DNA of 64,000 nt from Desulfuromonas soudanensis. GTDB lineage: Bacteria; Desulfobacterota; Desulfuromonadia; Desulfuromonadales; WTL. Both the position numbers and the translations under genes were made by a program. The DNA lies in assembly GCF_001278055.1 (NCBI RefSeq), contig NZ_CP010802.1, positions 3,410,001-3,474,000 of the forward strand. Reading direction: 5' to 3'. The notes beneath the pieces were generated by a model that saw only the letters and a program-made list of their open reading frames with translations, was not told the origin of the DNA and made no database searches. Positions 54,133-63,450 of this stretch are shown here, in pieces (position 1 is the stretch's first letter; each line of letters opens with the position of its first letter).

Positions 54133-54768
54133 ATGGAAGCCATCCTTTTCGACCTCGACAACACCCTCTACCCGCCGCAGCGCCAGCTCTTTGCCCTCAT
54201 CGACGTGCGCATCAACCGCTACATGCTCGAAGTCGTGGGGATCCCCGGCGGCGACGTGGACGGCCTGCGCCGTCGCTACTGGGCCGACTACGGCGTCACC
54301 CTGCAGGGACTGATCCGCCACTGGGGGGTCGATGCCGAGGATTATCTTGAGTACGTTCACGACGTCGACGTCGCCGGGAACCTCGGACCGGACGACGAAC
54401 TGCGCGCCGCCCTCTCCTGCGTCCCCCTGCGCCGGGCCGTCTTCACCAACGGCTCGCGCAGCCATGCCGACCGGGTCCTTTCTTCGCTGGGGGTGGGGGA
54501 TCTTTTCGAGGAGATCTACGACATCCGCGTCGCCTCCTATCTCCCCAAGCCCTTCCCCGAGCCGTACCGCAAGGTTCTCGAGCATCTCGGCGTCGACGCC
54601 CGCGCCTGCCTGATGGTCGAGGACAGCCGCGAGAATCTCCGGACCGCCAAGGAGATGGGGATGGGGACGATCCTCGTCGGCGAGGGGCCGATGCCCGATT
54701 ATGTCGACGTGCAGATTGCCCATGCCTCCGCCGTCCCCCAGGTCCTGGCGCAGTGGATGAATTGCTGA
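54133..54768 (+). CDS. HAD-family pyrimidine 5'-nucleotidase-like phosphatase
   Basis: 211 residues from ATG 54133 (GTG 54124 in frame is an alternative). Motif I FDLDNTLYPP is typical of the SDT1/YjjG-like pyrimidine nucleotidase group. Motif II FTNGS, lysine in SYLPKPFPEP, and motif IV LMVEDSRENLRTA. Predicted to dephosphorylate a nucleotide. Stop shares a base with the next gene's ATG, so it is coupled to endonuclease IV. Confidence 0.85.
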   Translation: MEAILFDLDNTLYPPQRQLFALIDVRINRYMLEVVGIPGGDVDGLRRRYWADYGVTLQGLIRHWGVDAEDYLEYVHDVDVAGNLGPDDELRAALSCVPLRRAVFTNGSRSHADRVLSSLGVGDLFEEIYDIRVASYLPKPFPEPYRKVLEHLGVDARACLMVEDSRENLRTAKEMGMGTILVGEGPMPDYVDVQIAHASAVPQVLAQWMNC

Positions 54769-55640
54769 TGGGAAAAAAGACCGCAGAGTCTCCGCTTCTC
54801 ATCGGCGCCCACATGTCCATCAGCGGCGGTCATCATCTCGCCTTTGCCCGGGGAGAGGCGGCGGGGTGCCGCGCCATGCAGATCTTCACCAAGAACGCCA
54901 ACCAGTGGCACGCCAAGCCGATCGACGCCGATGCGGCGGCCGCCTTCGGCGCCGCCTGGAAGAAGAGCCCCATTGGCCCGGTGATCGCCCACGACAGCTA
55001 CCTGATCAACCTCGCCTCCGCCGACGAGGAGAAGTGGCAAAAATCGCTGGCCGCCTTTGCTGACGAGATGGAGCGCTGTGCCGCCCTCGGCATCGGCTCG
55101 CTGGTCATGCACCCCGGCGCCCACCTCGGTGCCGGGGAGGATGCCGGACTGGAGCGGATCGTCACAGCCTTGCGGCGCATCTTTGCCGAGTCCCCGCCTT
55201 CCGTCCGCGTCCTGGTGGAGAACACCGCCGGCCAGGGGACCTACCTCGGCGGCACCTTCGAGCACCTGGCGGCTATTCTCGAGGAGCTTCCCGAAGGCCG
55301 CATCGGCGTCTGTTTCGACACCTGCCACGCCTTTGCCGCCGGCTTTGACCTCTCCACTGCCGCCGGCTACCGGAAAACGATGGACGACTTCGACCGGCTG
55401 GTCGGCCTCGGGAGGATCGCGGCCTTCCATATCAACGACAGCCAGAAGGGGCTCGGCTGCCGGGTCGATCGCCACGCCCACATCGGCCAGGGGGCCATGG
55501 GTCTGGAGGGGTTCGGGGAACTGATGCGCGACCCGCGCTTTTTTTCCGTCCCCAAGATCCTCGAAACCCCCAAGGGGGACGACGACAGCCTCGACCGCAT
55601 GAACCTGGCGACCCTGCGCCGCCTGGCCACAGGGGGCTAG
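54768..55640 (+). CDS. nfo: Endonuclease IV
   Basis: 290 residues from ATG 54768; five codons upstream is also possible. AP-endonuclease motifs: GAHMSISGGHHLA, FTKNANQW, HPGAHLGAG, VENTAGQGT, CFDTCHAFAAG, HINDSQKGLG and DRHAHIGQG, giving the three-zinc site. Repairs abasic sites alongside exonuclease III at 14168. Confidence 0.95.
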   Translation: MGKKTAESPLLIGAHMSISGGHHLAFARGEAAGCRAMQIFTKNANQWHAKPIDADAAAAFGAAWKKSPIGPVIAHDSYLINLASADEEKWQKSLAAFADEMERCAALGIGSLVMHPGAHLGAGEDAGLERIVTALRRIFAESPPSVRVLVENTAGQGTYLGGTFEHLAAILEELPEGRIGVCFDTCHAFAAGFDLSTAAGYRKTMDDFDRLVGLGRIAAFHINDSQKGLGCRVDRHAHIGQGAMGLEGFGELMRDPRFFSVPKILETPKGDDDSLDRMNLATLRRLATGG

Positions 55641-55643
55641 GAG

Positions 55644-56093
55644 ATGCGGGCGGTTCTGCAGAGGGTTTCCTCGGCGAGCGTCACCGTCGAAGGGACGATC
55701 ACCGGCGCCATCGGTCCCGGTCTGATGATCCTCCTCGGCGTCGAGAAGGGGGACGGGGAAGAGGACGCCTCCTTCCTGGCGAAAAAAACTGCCGGACTGC
55801 GCATATTCGAGGACGGGGAAGGGAGAATGAACCTTGCCGTCGGCGAGGCGGGGGGAGCGGTCCTGGTCGTCTCCCAGTTCACCCTGCTGGCCGACTGCCG
55901 CAAGGGGCGACGCCCCGGCTTCTCCCAGGCCGCCCCGCCCCAGGAGGCCGACGCCCTCTACCGACGGTTCGTGGAACTGCTGCGGCAGGAGGGGCTGGAG
56001 GTCGCCACCGGCGTCTTCCAGGCGACAATGGATGTTCAGCTCATAAACAACGGACCGGTCACCATGCTTCTCGACAGCCGGAAGGACTTCTGA
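55644..56093 (+). CDS. dtd: D-aminoacyl-tRNA deacylase
   Basis: 149 residues, full length. [15 protein letters not shown] start, [15 protein letters not shown] (the active-site threonine loop) and [11 protein letters not shown] (GP motif). Removes D-amino acids from mischarged tRNA. Starts 3 bases after nfo and shares its stop base with the next start. Confidence 0.95.
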   Translation: MRAVLQRVSSASVTVEGTITGAIGPGLMILLGVEKGDGEEDASFLAKKTAGLRIFEDGEGRMNLAVGEAGGAVLVVSQFTLLADCRKGRRPGFSQAAPPQEADALYRRFVELLRQEGLEVATGVFQATMDVQLINNGPVTMLLDSRKDF

Positions 56094-56608
56094 TGAATCA
56101 ACGCTGGTACAATGACGAACCGCCCACGGAAGGGCGCGGCCGTTCGGCCAAAAAACGCGCCGCCGAGGCGGTGGAGGAGCTGGCCAAGCGCCTGGTGGCT
56201 CTCCCCGAGGCCGCCTGCCGCAAGCTCCCTCTCTCCGCCGACCTGCGCAAGGAACTGCAGCTGGCCCGCGACACCGAGGCCATGGGCGCCCGCAAGCGCC
56301 AGGTCAAGCACTTTGCCGGCGAGATGCGCCGCCGCGAGGAAGAGATCGAAGCCATCCAGACGTTTCTAGAGGGGACGGACCAGGTCAATCTCCAGGCGCG
56401 CCGGGAATTCCACCATCTCGAAGAGTTGCGCGACCGCCTCTGCGAACCCGCCACCTTCGCCGAAGCCCTCGACGAAGCAATGCAGGCCTGCCCTTCCCTC
56501 GACCGCGAGACGCTGAGCGGCCTGGCGCGCTCGGTCCACTCGAGCGCCGACAAGCGCGCCGCCCGCGAGATCTTCCGCCGCCTCAGGGACGGAGCGGTCA
56601 AGAGCTGA
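56093..56608 (+). CDS. darP: Ribosome biogenesis factor DarP (YjgA, DUF615)
   Basis: 171 residues, helical. Conserved DUF615 stretches: GRSAKKRAAEAVEELAKRL, LPLSADLRKELQLARDTEAMGARKRQ and the C-terminal ADKRAAREIFRRLRD. Associates with pre-50S subunits and promotes PTC maturation. TGATG overlap with dtd. Last gene of the dapF-to-darP run. Confidence 0.9.
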   Translation: MNQRWYNDEPPTEGRGRSAKKRAAEAVEELAKRLVALPEAACRKLPLSADLRKELQLARDTEAMGARKRQVKHFAGEMRRREEEIEAIQTFLEGTDQVNLQARREFHHLEELRDRLCEPATFAEALDEAMQACPSLDRETLSGLARSVHSSADKRAAREIFRRLRDGAVKS

Positions 56609-56639
56609 CCGAGGCCGGACAGAACGGAACAAAGCTTCA

Positions 56640-56735
56640 GGCAAGACGCAAAGACCGGAGAGGTACCACTCACTGGAAATCTCTCCGGTCTCTCCCCCTC
56701 TCAGCGCCTCTGCGTTGAAAAAGGTCTTTGGGGGA
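56640..56735. repeat. Intergenic palindromic repeat
   Basis: AGACCGGAGAG (56652-56662) and CTCTCCGGTCT (56681-56691) are perfect arms with an 18-base loop; outward, ACGCAAAGA and GCGCCTCTGCGTTG look like further related arm remnants. The wording (ACGCAAAG... GCGCCTCTGCGTT) resembles dispersed intergenic repeats common in Geobacter-like genomes. No gene inside. Confidence 0.55.
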
Positions 56736-56778
56736 GTTGGTGTCACACAACCCAACCGCCGTTTTTTCCTGCTTTGAA

Positions 56779-56813
56779 TAAAAAAAGGGGCCCGTCCTTA
56801 AGACGGGTCCCCT
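56779..56813 (-). terminator. Terminator of trxA
   Basis: On the minus strand AGGGGACCCGTC / GACGGGCCCCT (one bulge) with a TTAAG loop, followed by seven T residues. It lies 31 bases after the thioredoxin stop. Confidence 0.85.
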
Positions 56814-56844
56814 GATTCGAGCCGAGCAGCAATGGCAAATGCGG

Positions 56845-57174
56845 TCACAGAGCCTTTTTCAGAAGTCCTTCGAGCTGGTTCTTGGGGACGGCGCCGACGA
56901 CCTGATCGACGATCTTGCCGTCCTTGAAAAGAATCAAGGTCGGTATGCCGCGCACCCCGAATTTGCCGGGGGTCGCCGGGTTTTCGTCGACATTGAGCTT
57001 GGTGATCTTGACCCGCCCGTCGTACTCGTCGGCCAGCCCGTCGATGACCGGGCTGATGGCCTTGCAGGGGGCACACCAGGAGGCCCAGAAATCGACGAGG
57101 ACCGGAATGGACGATTTCAGGACTTCACTCTCAAAGGCATCATCGGAAAGATGAATCACTTTATCACTCGCCAT
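56845..57174 (-). CDS. trxA: Thioredoxin
   Basis: 109 residues. Active site WCAPC at 33-37 (Ala where most have Gly), with VDFWAS before it, cis-proline in GIPTLILFKDG and the family end. Cytoplasmic disulfide reductase, recharged by TrxB (gene at 40710). GGAG ribosome site and a good promoter lie upstream. Confidence 0.95.
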   Translation of the reverse strand: MASDKVIHLSDDAFESEVLKSSIPVLVDFWASWCAPCKAISPVIDGLADEYDGRVKITKLNVDENPATPGKFGVRGIPTLILFKDGKIVDQVVGAVPKNQLEGLLKKAL

Positions 57175-57223
57175 GATCGAATCTCCTTCTTCTTGGCATG
57201 ATTAACATTGAATTATCAGTGTC

Positions 57224-57251
57224 ATCATAAAACACATCCGAAAAAAATCAA
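57224..57251 (-). promoter_or_regulatory. Candidate promoter for trxA
   Basis: TTGATT (57246-57251 on the complement) and TATGAT (57224-57229) with a 16-base spacer, about 50 bases before the start codon. Good -10 match. Confidence 0.55.
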
Positions 57252-57298
57252 GGGGTTATTTTCTCCCGGCGGCGAAAGCAGGCCTCCCGACCTTCTCC

Positions 57299-57327
57299 TT
57301 GACAGCCCTTGCTCCACCCCCTATCAT
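57299..57327 (+). promoter_or_regulatory. Promoter of the heme/siroheme operon
   Basis: Perfect TTGACA (57299-57304), 17-base spacer, TATCAT (57322-57327), ending 30 bases before the first start codon at 57357. The best sigma-70-type promoter in the window. Confidence 0.75.
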
Positions 57328-57356
57328 GCCGGGAAATTCCCCAGAGAGATTGAGCC

Positions 57357-57935
57357 ATGAGCGCCCAGGAAAAAATCGATGCCGCCCTCAGGGACCACGC
57401 CCTCCTTCTTGAGGCCGCCTTCCGCAGCCAGCAGGAGCAGGTCGTCGACTTCTCCACCGCGATTCTCGAGACCTTTCACCGGGGGGGGCGCCTCCTCCTT
57501 ATCGGCAGCGGCGCCCTCGGTGCCATCGCCTCGCTGGTGGCCAACCTCTTCCTGCACCGACTGACCCTGGACCGCCCCCAGCTCTCCGCCATTGCCCTGT
57601 GCCATGACCCCTTTCTCGCCACCGCCCTGGCCCGGGACGGACAGAGCGACCACTATTTCTCCCGGCAATTGCGGGCCCTGGCCGCCCCCGGCGACGTGGT
57701 CCTCGCCTTCGGCGACGCCTACCGGAATCAGGCCCTCGACGAAGCGCTCGGTGCCGCCCGGGACATCGGCTGCACCACCGCCGCCCTCGTCCAGGGGAAG
57801 GGAGAAATGACCGGTGACCCGCCGGATTTTCTTTTTCATCTCGAAACCGAATCGGCAGCGCGCGCCACCGAGGGAGCCCTCTTCTTCGGCCACCTCCTCT
57901 GCGAAATCGTCGAAGCCGAGCTCTTCGGCATCTGA
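57357..57935 (+). CDS. SIS-domain protein (phosphoheptose isomerase-like)
   Basis: 192 residues. SIS fold as in GmhA-type sugar isomerases: GRLLLIGSGALGAIAS (phosphosugar-binding loop, LIGSGALGA), GDVVLAFGDAYRNQAL, and a helical ends region. Lacks the full GmhA zinc ligands as far as can be seen, so the role is uncertain. It leads the transcript of the heme genes, 58 bases ahead of the precorrin-2 dehydrogenase, and could be a phosphosugar sensor. Confidence 0.8.
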   Translation: MSAQEKIDAALRDHALLLEAAFRSQQEQVVDFSTAILETFHRGGRLLLIGSGALGAIASLVANLFLHRLTLDRPQLSAIALCHDPFLATALARDGQSDHYFSRQLRALAAPGDVVLAFGDAYRNQALDEALGAARDIGCTTAALVQGKGEMTGDPPDFLFHLETESAARATEGALFFGHLLCEIVEAELFGI

Positions 57936-57993
57936 CGACGCACCAAGGATTTCCCCATGCCTTCGTCCCCTCCCCTTCGGCCGGAGCCTGTTC

Positions 57994-58662
57994 ATGGCTG
58001 ACTATCCGGTGCTCCTCCAGGTTCAAAACCGTCTGTGCGTGGTCGTCGGCGGCGGCCCGGTGGGGATTCGGAAGGCCCGGGGGCTGCTGCACTGCGGAGC
58101 CCGGGTGCGCCTGATCTCTTTGCGCCCCCTCCCCGATGACGCCTTCCTTTCCGGGGCCGAAATCGTTCTCCGGGACTATCGCCCCGCCGACCTCGAAGGG
58201 GCCTTTCTGGTCTTTGCCGCCACCGATGACCCGGTCGTCAACGCCGCAATCTGCACCGAAGCAAGGAGCCGGGGCGCCCTGGTCAACCGCGCCGACGCCG
58301 GGGAGGGGAGCGATTTCACCCTCCCGGCCACGGTGCGCCGGGGCGACCTCACCCTGGCGGTCTCCACCGCCGGACGCTCGCCGGCCCTGGCAGCCCTTGC
58401 CGGCGAGCGGTTGTCCGAGTCCTTCGGTCCTGAATGGGCAACGCTCCTGGAGGTTGCCGCCGCCCTGCGGCAAAAGCGGTTGACACTTCAGGAAAAAACC
58501 GAATACAATCGTGACATTTTGCACCGGCTTCTGGCCGGCAACCTCCTCGCACTGATCGCCGAAGGAGACGTGGCCCCGATCGATTGCCTGCTCGAATCCC
58601 TCTGCGGTGAGGGCTTGACACTGGAACATCTTGGGGTTCGCCTGCCGAAAGGGACGAAATGA
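57994..58662 (+). CDS. Precorrin-2 dehydrogenase / sirohydrochlorin ferrochelatase (CysG N-domain, Met8-like)
   Basis: 222 residues from ATG 57994 with GGAG upstream; the frame is open earlier but overlaps the SIS gene. Rossmann motif VVVGGGPVGIRKARGLL, then NRADAGEGSDFTLPA, VSTAGRSPALA, ending in an alpha-helical dimerisation part. Oxidises precorrin-2 to sirohydrochlorin (and may insert iron) to make siroheme. Methylation of uroporphyrinogen is by the CobA half of the protein at 61914. The ccs gene starts 4 bases before the stop (ATGA). Confidence 0.9.
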   Translation: MADYPVLLQVQNRLCVVVGGGPVGIRKARGLLHCGARVRLISLRPLPDDAFLSGAEIVLRDYRPADLEGAFLVFAATDDPVVNAAICTEARSRGALVNRADAGEGSDFTLPATVRRGDLTLAVSTAGRSPALAALAGERLSESFGPEWATLLEVAAALRQKRLTLQEKTEYNRDILHRLLAGNLLALIAEGDVAPIDCLLESLCGEGLTLEHLGVRLPKGTK

Positions 58663-59495
58663 CCGTCAATATCCTGCTTTTCAAAATCACCCTGCTCCTT
58701 TACTTTGCGGCCACCGTACTCTACCTGATCGACGTCATCGCCCGCCATGGCAAGACCGGCAAGGCCGGACGATGGGTCCTCATCGGCGGATTCCTTGTCC
58801 ACTGCGCGACCCTCGTCGCCCGCTACCTGGAGGCGGGCGCCACCCCTGTGGCCAATCTCCACGAAGCCCTCTCCTTTTTCGCCTGGGCCGTGGTCGTCAT
58901 CTATCTCCTCTTCGATCTGCGCTACCGGTTGAGTGTCCTGGGCGCCTTCATCTGTCCCCTGGCCCTGGTGCTGATGATCGCCGGCAGCGCCGTTCCAAAG
59001 GCCGTCCAGGAAGCCAGCCCCATGCTCGACAGCTGGTGGTTTCCCGTTCATGTCACCCTGGCCTTTCTCGGCAACGCCGTCTTCGCCCTCGCCTTCGTCG
59101 CCGGGATCATGTATCTCCTGCAGGAGCGGATGCTCAAGAGCAAGTCTTTTTCCGCCCTCTATTTCCGGCTCCCCTCCCTGGAAATTCTCGACAGCATCAA
59201 CTACAAGTGCCTCTCCTTCGGCTTTCCCCTGATGACCATGGGGATCATCTCCGGAGCCATCTGGGCCAATTCCGCCTGGGGGGGGTATTGGCGCTGGGAC
59301 CCCAAAGAGACCTGGGCCCTCCTCACCTGGTTTCTCTACGCAGCCCTCCTCCACGGGCGGCTGACGGTCGGCTGGCGGGGCCGGCGCGCCGCCATCTTTG
59401 CCATCATCGGCTTTTTGTTCCTCCTCTTCGGCTTTCTCGGGATCAATCTGCTGTTGTCGAACGAACACAGCTTTCGCGCTCTGAGCGGCCGCTGA
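58659..59495 (+). CDS. ccsA: Cytochrome c biogenesis protein, CcsA/ResC type
   Basis: 278 residues, about eight membrane helices. The heme-handling WWD motif is visible as WANSAWGGYWRWDPKETWALL, trimmed here to WGGYWRWDPKETWALLTW. Moves or protects heme for cytochrome c assembly (system II); in related genomes this gene is often called hemX and located just before hemA. Coupled with the preceding siroheme gene. No ccsB partner is in the window. Confidence 0.87.
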   Translation: MTVNILLFKITLLLYFAATVLYLIDVIARHGKTGKAGRWVLIGGFLVHCATLVARYLEAGATPVANLHEALSFFAWAVVVIYLLFDLRYRLSVLGAFICPLALVLMIAGSAVPKAVQEASPMLDSWWFPVHVTLAFLGNAVFALAFVAGIMYLLQERMLKSKSFSALYFRLPSLEILDSINYKCLSFGFPLMTMGIISGAIWANSAWGGYWRWDPKETWALLTWFLYAALLHGRLTVGWRGRRAAIFAIIGFLFLLFGFLGINLLLSNEHSFRALSGR

Positions 59496-59522
59496 CGGCC
59501 AGCATTCCAACGGATTGGTAGC

Positions 59523-60839
59523 ATGAACATCATTGTTGTAGGGCTCAGTCACAAGACCGCTCCGGTGGAAATTCGCGAACGGATCGCTTTCGCCCCGACC
59601 GCCATGGAAAGACCGTTGCGCGAGATGGTGGCTCTTCCGGCCATTGCCGAAGGCGTCATCGTCTCGACCTGCAACCGCGTGGAGCTCTACGCCACCAGTC
59701 GCGACATCGAGGCCGGGGTGGCCCAGCTCAAGCGTTTTCTCTCCGATTACCACTCCATCCCTCTCGAAACCCTCGAATCCCATCTCTACGATCATCAGGG
59801 AGAAGAGGCGATCCGCCACATCTTCCGCGTCGCCTCCAGCCTCGAGTCGATGGTCATCGGCGAGCCGCAGATCCTCGGCCAGATCAAGACCGCCTACGGT
59901 TACGCCGCCGAATTCAAGACCGCCGGACTGATTCTCAACCGCTTTCTCCACAAGGCCTTTTCCGTCGCCAAAAGGGTGCGCACCGAGACCGACATCGCCA
60001 GCAACGCCGTCTCGGTCTCCTTTGCCGCGGTGGAACTGGCGCGCAAGATCTTCGGCTCCCTTGAAGACAAGACGGTGCTCCTCATCGGCGCCGGCGAGAT
60101 GTGCGAACTGGCTGCGCGTCACTTCATCAACAACGGCGTCTCCTCGGTGCTGGTCACCAACCGCACCCTCGAGCGGGCCGTCAAGCTCGCCGAGGAGTTC
60201 AACGGTCGGGCGCTCCCCTTCGAAGACTTCACCCACCATCTGCAGCAGGTCGACATCATCCTCACCTCCACCGGCGCCCCCAATTTCATCCTCAGCCAGA
60301 AACAGGTCGAGGAGGTGATCCGGGTCCGGCGCAACAAACCGATGCTGCTCATCGATATCGCCGTTCCGCGGGACATCGATCCCCGGGTCAACGACATCGC
60401 CAACGTCTATCTTTACGACGTCGACGACCTCCAGGGGGTGGTGCAGGCCAATCTCAAGGAACGGCACAAGGAAGCCAAAAAGGCCGAGGGGATCATCGAA
60501 CAGGAAATCGGCCAGTTCTACCGCTGGCTCGGCAGCCTCGAAGTCGTTCCGACCATCGTCTCGTTGCGCAACAAGCTCGAGGAGATCCGCCGGGGGGAAC
60601 TGGAGAAGACCTTTGCCAACTTCAGGGACCTCGGCGAGCGGGAGAAGAAGGCCATCGAGGCCCTGACCTCCGCCATCATCAACAAGGTTCTCCACCAGCC
60701 GACCACCGTCCTCAAACAGGCACAAAACGACGGCCGGGGAGACGGCTACGTCGATGCGGTACGGGTCCTGTTCGACATTCACCCCGCGCCCCCCGCCGGC
60801 GACATCAAGGACCTGGACGATCACAACGACCAGGAATAA
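59523..60839 (+). CDS. hemA: Glutamyl-tRNA reductase
   Basis: 438 residues. [20 protein letters not shown] begins; the thioester cysteine is Cys50 in [17 protein letters not shown] Rossmann part [26 protein letters not shown]-terminal dimerisation helix. First enzyme of the C5 pathway to 5-aminolevulinate. Starts 27 bases after ccsA. Confidence 0.95.
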   Translation: MNIIVVGLSHKTAPVEIRERIAFAPTAMERPLREMVALPAIAEGVIVSTCNRVELYATSRDIEAGVAQLKRFLSDYHSIPLETLESHLYDHQGEEAIRHIFRVASSLESMVIGEPQILGQIKTAYGYAAEFKTAGLILNRFLHKAFSVAKRVRTETDIASNAVSVSFAAVELARKIFGSLEDKTVLLIGAGEMCELAARHFINNGVSSVLVTNRTLERAVKLAEEFNGRALPFEDFTHHLQQVDIILTSTGAPNFILSQKQVEEVIRVRRNKPMLLIDIAVPRDIDPRVNDIANVYLYDVDDLQGVVQANLKERHKEAKKAEGIIEQEIGQFYRWLGSLEVVPTIVSLRNKLEEIRRGELEKTFANFRDLGEREKKAIEALTSAIINKVLHQPTTVLKQAQNDGRGDGYVDAVRVLFDIHPAPPAGDIKDLDDHNDQE

Positions 60840-60854
60840 AGGAGTTTGAACCGT

Positions 60855-61817
60855 ATGGCAAAAAAGACGCTTCGCATAGGCACCCGCGCCAGCCAGCTCG
60901 CCCTGTGGCAGGCCAACTGGGTCCAGTCCGAACTGGAAAAACGCTACCCCGACCTCGAAGTCACCCAGACCAGGATCAAGACGCAGGGAGACAAGATCCT
61001 CGACGTCCCTCTGGCGATGGTCGGCGGCAAGGGACTCTTCGTCAAGGAAATCGAGGAGGCGATGCTGCGCGGCGAGATCGACGTCGCCGTCCACTCCATG
61101 AAGGACGTACCGACGATCTTCCCCAAAGGGCTCTCCCTGCGCTGCATCACCGAACGGGAAGACCCGCGGGACATCATCATCCTCAAGCCGGGATTCAAGT
61201 CGTTTCTCGACCTCCCCCAGGGAGCCCGCATCGGCACCTCCTCTCTGCGGCGCAAGGCCCAGCTCCTCCATCTGCGCCCCGATTTCCAGATGATCGACAT
61301 CCGCGGCAACGTCGAGACCCGGATCCGCAAACTCACCGAGGACGACCTCGACGGAGTGGTTTTGGCCGCCGCCGGGATGAACCGCCTCGGTTTCGCAGGC
61401 CAGATCAGCGAATATCTTTCCATCGACGTCTCCCTGCCGGCAATCGGCCAGGGCGCGCTGGGGCTGGAGAGCCGCACCGACGACACCGAGATCAACACCC
61501 TCATCGACTTCTTCAACCACCCCGCCACCGCCTGGGCGGTGAAGGGGGAGCGGGCGGTGCTTCGCCGCCTCGAGGGGGGATGCCAGGTCCCCATCGGCGC
61601 CTACGGCCTCGTCGAGGGGGACCAGCTCACCCTGACCGGCCTCGTCTCCTCCATCGACGGCCAGCAGTACCTGAAAAAGACGCTGACCTGCGCCGCCGTG
61701 GATGCCGAAAAGACCGGAATCTCCCTCGCCGACGATCTGCTGATCAAGGGCGCCGGCAAGATTCTCAATGAGGTTTATCAGCACGAGACCTTCAACCAGA
61801 ACCGCGAAGAGGTCTGA
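60855..61817 (+). CDS. hemC: Porphobilinogen deaminase (hydroxymethylbilane synthase)
   Basis: 320 residues from ATG 60855; AAGGAG lies 10 bases upstream, while an in-frame TTG at 60846 is too near it. Motifs RIGTRASQLALWQ, VHSMKDVPT, GTSSLRRKAQLL, and dipyrromethane-cofactor Cys243 in GGCQVPIGAY. Makes hydroxymethylbilane from four porphobilinogen. Transcription continues through a short gap with a hairpin to the fusion gene. Confidence 0.95.
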   Translation: MAKKTLRIGTRASQLALWQANWVQSELEKRYPDLEVTQTRIKTQGDKILDVPLAMVGGKGLFVKEIEEAMLRGEIDVAVHSMKDVPTIFPKGLSLRCITEREDPRDIIILKPGFKSFLDLPQGARIGTSSLRRKAQLLHLRPDFQMIDIRGNVETRIRKLTEDDLDGVVLAAAGMNRLGFAGQISEYLSIDVSLPAIGQGALGLESRTDDTEINTLIDFFNHPATAWAVKGERAVLRRLEGGCQVPIGAYGLVEGDQLTLTGLVSSIDGQQYLKKTLTCAAVDAEKTGISLADDLLIKGAGKILNEVYQHETFNQNREEV

Positions 61818-61870
61818 TCGGCGGGATGAGGCGGACCTGAGCCCCATCTCACCCTTTGAAGCACAGGACA

Positions 61871-61897
61871 CAGGGGCGGGTCTCAGACCCGCCCCTG
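61871..61897. repeat. Hairpin between hemC and the cobA-hemD fusion
   Basis: CAGGGGCGGGTCT / AGACCCGCCCCTG perfect 13-base inverted repeat with one base between, ending 16 bases before the next start codon. No T tract follows. Resembles the GC-rich intergenic palindromes common in this bacterial group and could modulate translation of the downstream gene. Confidence 0.5.
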
Positions 61898-61913
61898 CCT
61901 TTATGGAGAACCA

Positions 61914-63431
61914 TTGAAACAGGGAATCGTTTATCTTATCGGCGCCGGACCGGGCGACCCGGGGCTGATCACCGTCAAGGGACTCTCGTGCCTGCGCCGG
62001 GCCGACGTGGTGATCTACGACTATCTGGCCAATCCGCACTTTCTCGACGCCGCACCTCCCGACGCCGAGCGGATCTACGTCGGCAAGCGCAAGGGGGTGC
62101 ACCACCTCCCCCAGGAAGAGATCAACGCCCTCCTCGTGGAAAAGGCCCGCCAGGGGAAGTCCGTGGCCCGGCTCAAGGGAGGGGACCCCTACGTCTTCGG
62201 CCGCGGGGGGGAGGAGGCGCTGCACCTGCACCGCGCAGGGGTTGCCTTTGAGGTGATTCCGGGGGTGACCTCCAGTTTTGCCGCCGCCGCCTATGCCGGG
62301 ATTCCCCTGACCCACCGCGACTTCACCACCAGCCTCGCCCTGGTCACCGGCCACGAAAACCCCGAGAAGAAACTCTCCAGCCTCGACTGGGAAAAGCTCG
62401 CCACCGGCGTCGGCACCCTCGTCTTCTACATGGGGATGGCCAACCTCCCCCTCATCGCCGGGGAGCTCATGGCCCACGGCCGCGCAGCCGGCACGCCGGT
62501 GGCGGTGATCCGCTGGGCCACCACCCCGCGTCAGGAGACTTTGGTCGCCACCCTCGGCACCCTGGTGGAGAAGGTCCGCCAGAGCGGGATCAAGCCGCCG
62601 GCCATCATCATCGTCGGCGAGGTAGTCGGCCTGCGGGACGAGCTGCGCTGGTTCGACAACCGCCCCCTCTTCGGCAAACGGATTCTGGTCACCCGGAGCG
62701 CCGAGCAGGCAGGAAGTTTCTCGGCGCTCCTCGAAGAGCAGGGGGCCGAGGCTTTGGCCTGCCCGGTGATCGAGATCTACCCCTCCTCCGACACCACCGA
62801 GCTTGATGACGCCATCGCCGCCCTCTCCGGCATCGACTACCTGATCCTGACCTCGGCCAACGCGGTGCAGGCCTTTTTTACCCGCCTTGCGGCCTGTAAA
62901 AAGGACGTCCGGGCCCTGCACGGGGTGACGGTGGCGGTCGTCGGCCCGAAGACCGCCGAGGCCCTGGCTCTCTACGGACTCAAACCCGACCTGGTGGCCC
63001 GGGACTTCCGCGCCGAAGGGGTCCTCCAAATCCTCAACGAACACGGAGTGAACGGCAAACGGATTCTCTACCCCCGCGCCGAACTGGCCCGGGAGCTGAT
63101 CCCGAAGGAACTCGCCGCCGCCGGAGCCGAGGTCCTCGCGCCCGTCGCCTATTGCAGCAGACTGCCGGCCGACGGCGAACGGATCCGCGAGGTACTCCTT
63201 GCCGGGGATATCGACGCCATCACCTTCACCGCCTCCTCCACCGTCGACAACTTCGTCGCCCTTATCGGCACCGATGCATCCGCCCTGGTTGGCGAGATAC
63301 CGCTCTTTTCCATCGGGCCTCTGACCTCGCAGACCATGGTCCGGCACGGATTGACCGTCGCCGCCGAGGCGGACCCCTCAACCCTCGAGGCGATGGTCGA
63401 GACGATGGTTTTGCATTTTTCTCAGGGGTGA
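61914..63431 (+). CDS. cobA-hemD: Uroporphyrinogen-III C-methyltransferase / uroporphyrinogen-III synthase fusion
   Basis: 505 residues from TTG 61914 with GGAG 6 bases upstream. N-terminal half is CobA/SUMT: YLIGAGPGDPGLITVKG, LKGGDPYVFGRGGEE, VIPGVTSSFAAAAY, VTGHE. C-terminal half (from about 255) is HemD: ILVTRSAEQAGSF, LTSANAVQAF, TFTASSTVDNFV. Makes uroporphyrinogen III and methylates it to precorrin-2. Such fusions are known in Geobacter-like and clostridial genomes. Together with the Met8-like gene gives siroheme. Confidence 0.95.
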   Translation: MKQGIVYLIGAGPGDPGLITVKGLSCLRRADVVIYDYLANPHFLDAAPPDAERIYVGKRKGVHHLPQEEINALLVEKARQGKSVARLKGGDPYVFGRGGEEALHLHRAGVAFEVIPGVTSSFAAAAYAGIPLTHRDFTTSLALVTGHENPEKKLSSLDWEKLATGVGTLVFYMGMANLPLIAGELMAHGRAAGTPVAVIRWATTPRQETLVATLGTLVEKVRQSGIKPPAIIIVGEVVGLRDELRWFDNRPLFGKRILVTRSAEQAGSFSALLEEQGAEALACPVIEIYPSSDTTELDDAIAALSGIDYLILTSANAVQAFFTRLAACKKDVRALHGVTVAVVGPKTAEALALYGLKPDLVARDFRAEGVLQILNEHGVNGKRILYPRAELARELIPKELAAAGAEVLAPVAYCSRLPADGERIREVLLAGDIDAITFTASSTVDNFVALIGTDASALVGEIPLFSIGPLTSQTMVRHGLTVAAEADPSTLEAMVETMVLHFSQG

Positions 63432-63450
63432 TGCGCAAGGAAAGGCGTTC

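Noticed and set aside
58488-63347. A 1619-codon minus-strand open frame over ccsA, hemA, hemC and cobA-hemD
   Set aside because: Crosses four well-recognised genes and intergenic gaps; composition typical of antisense shadow.
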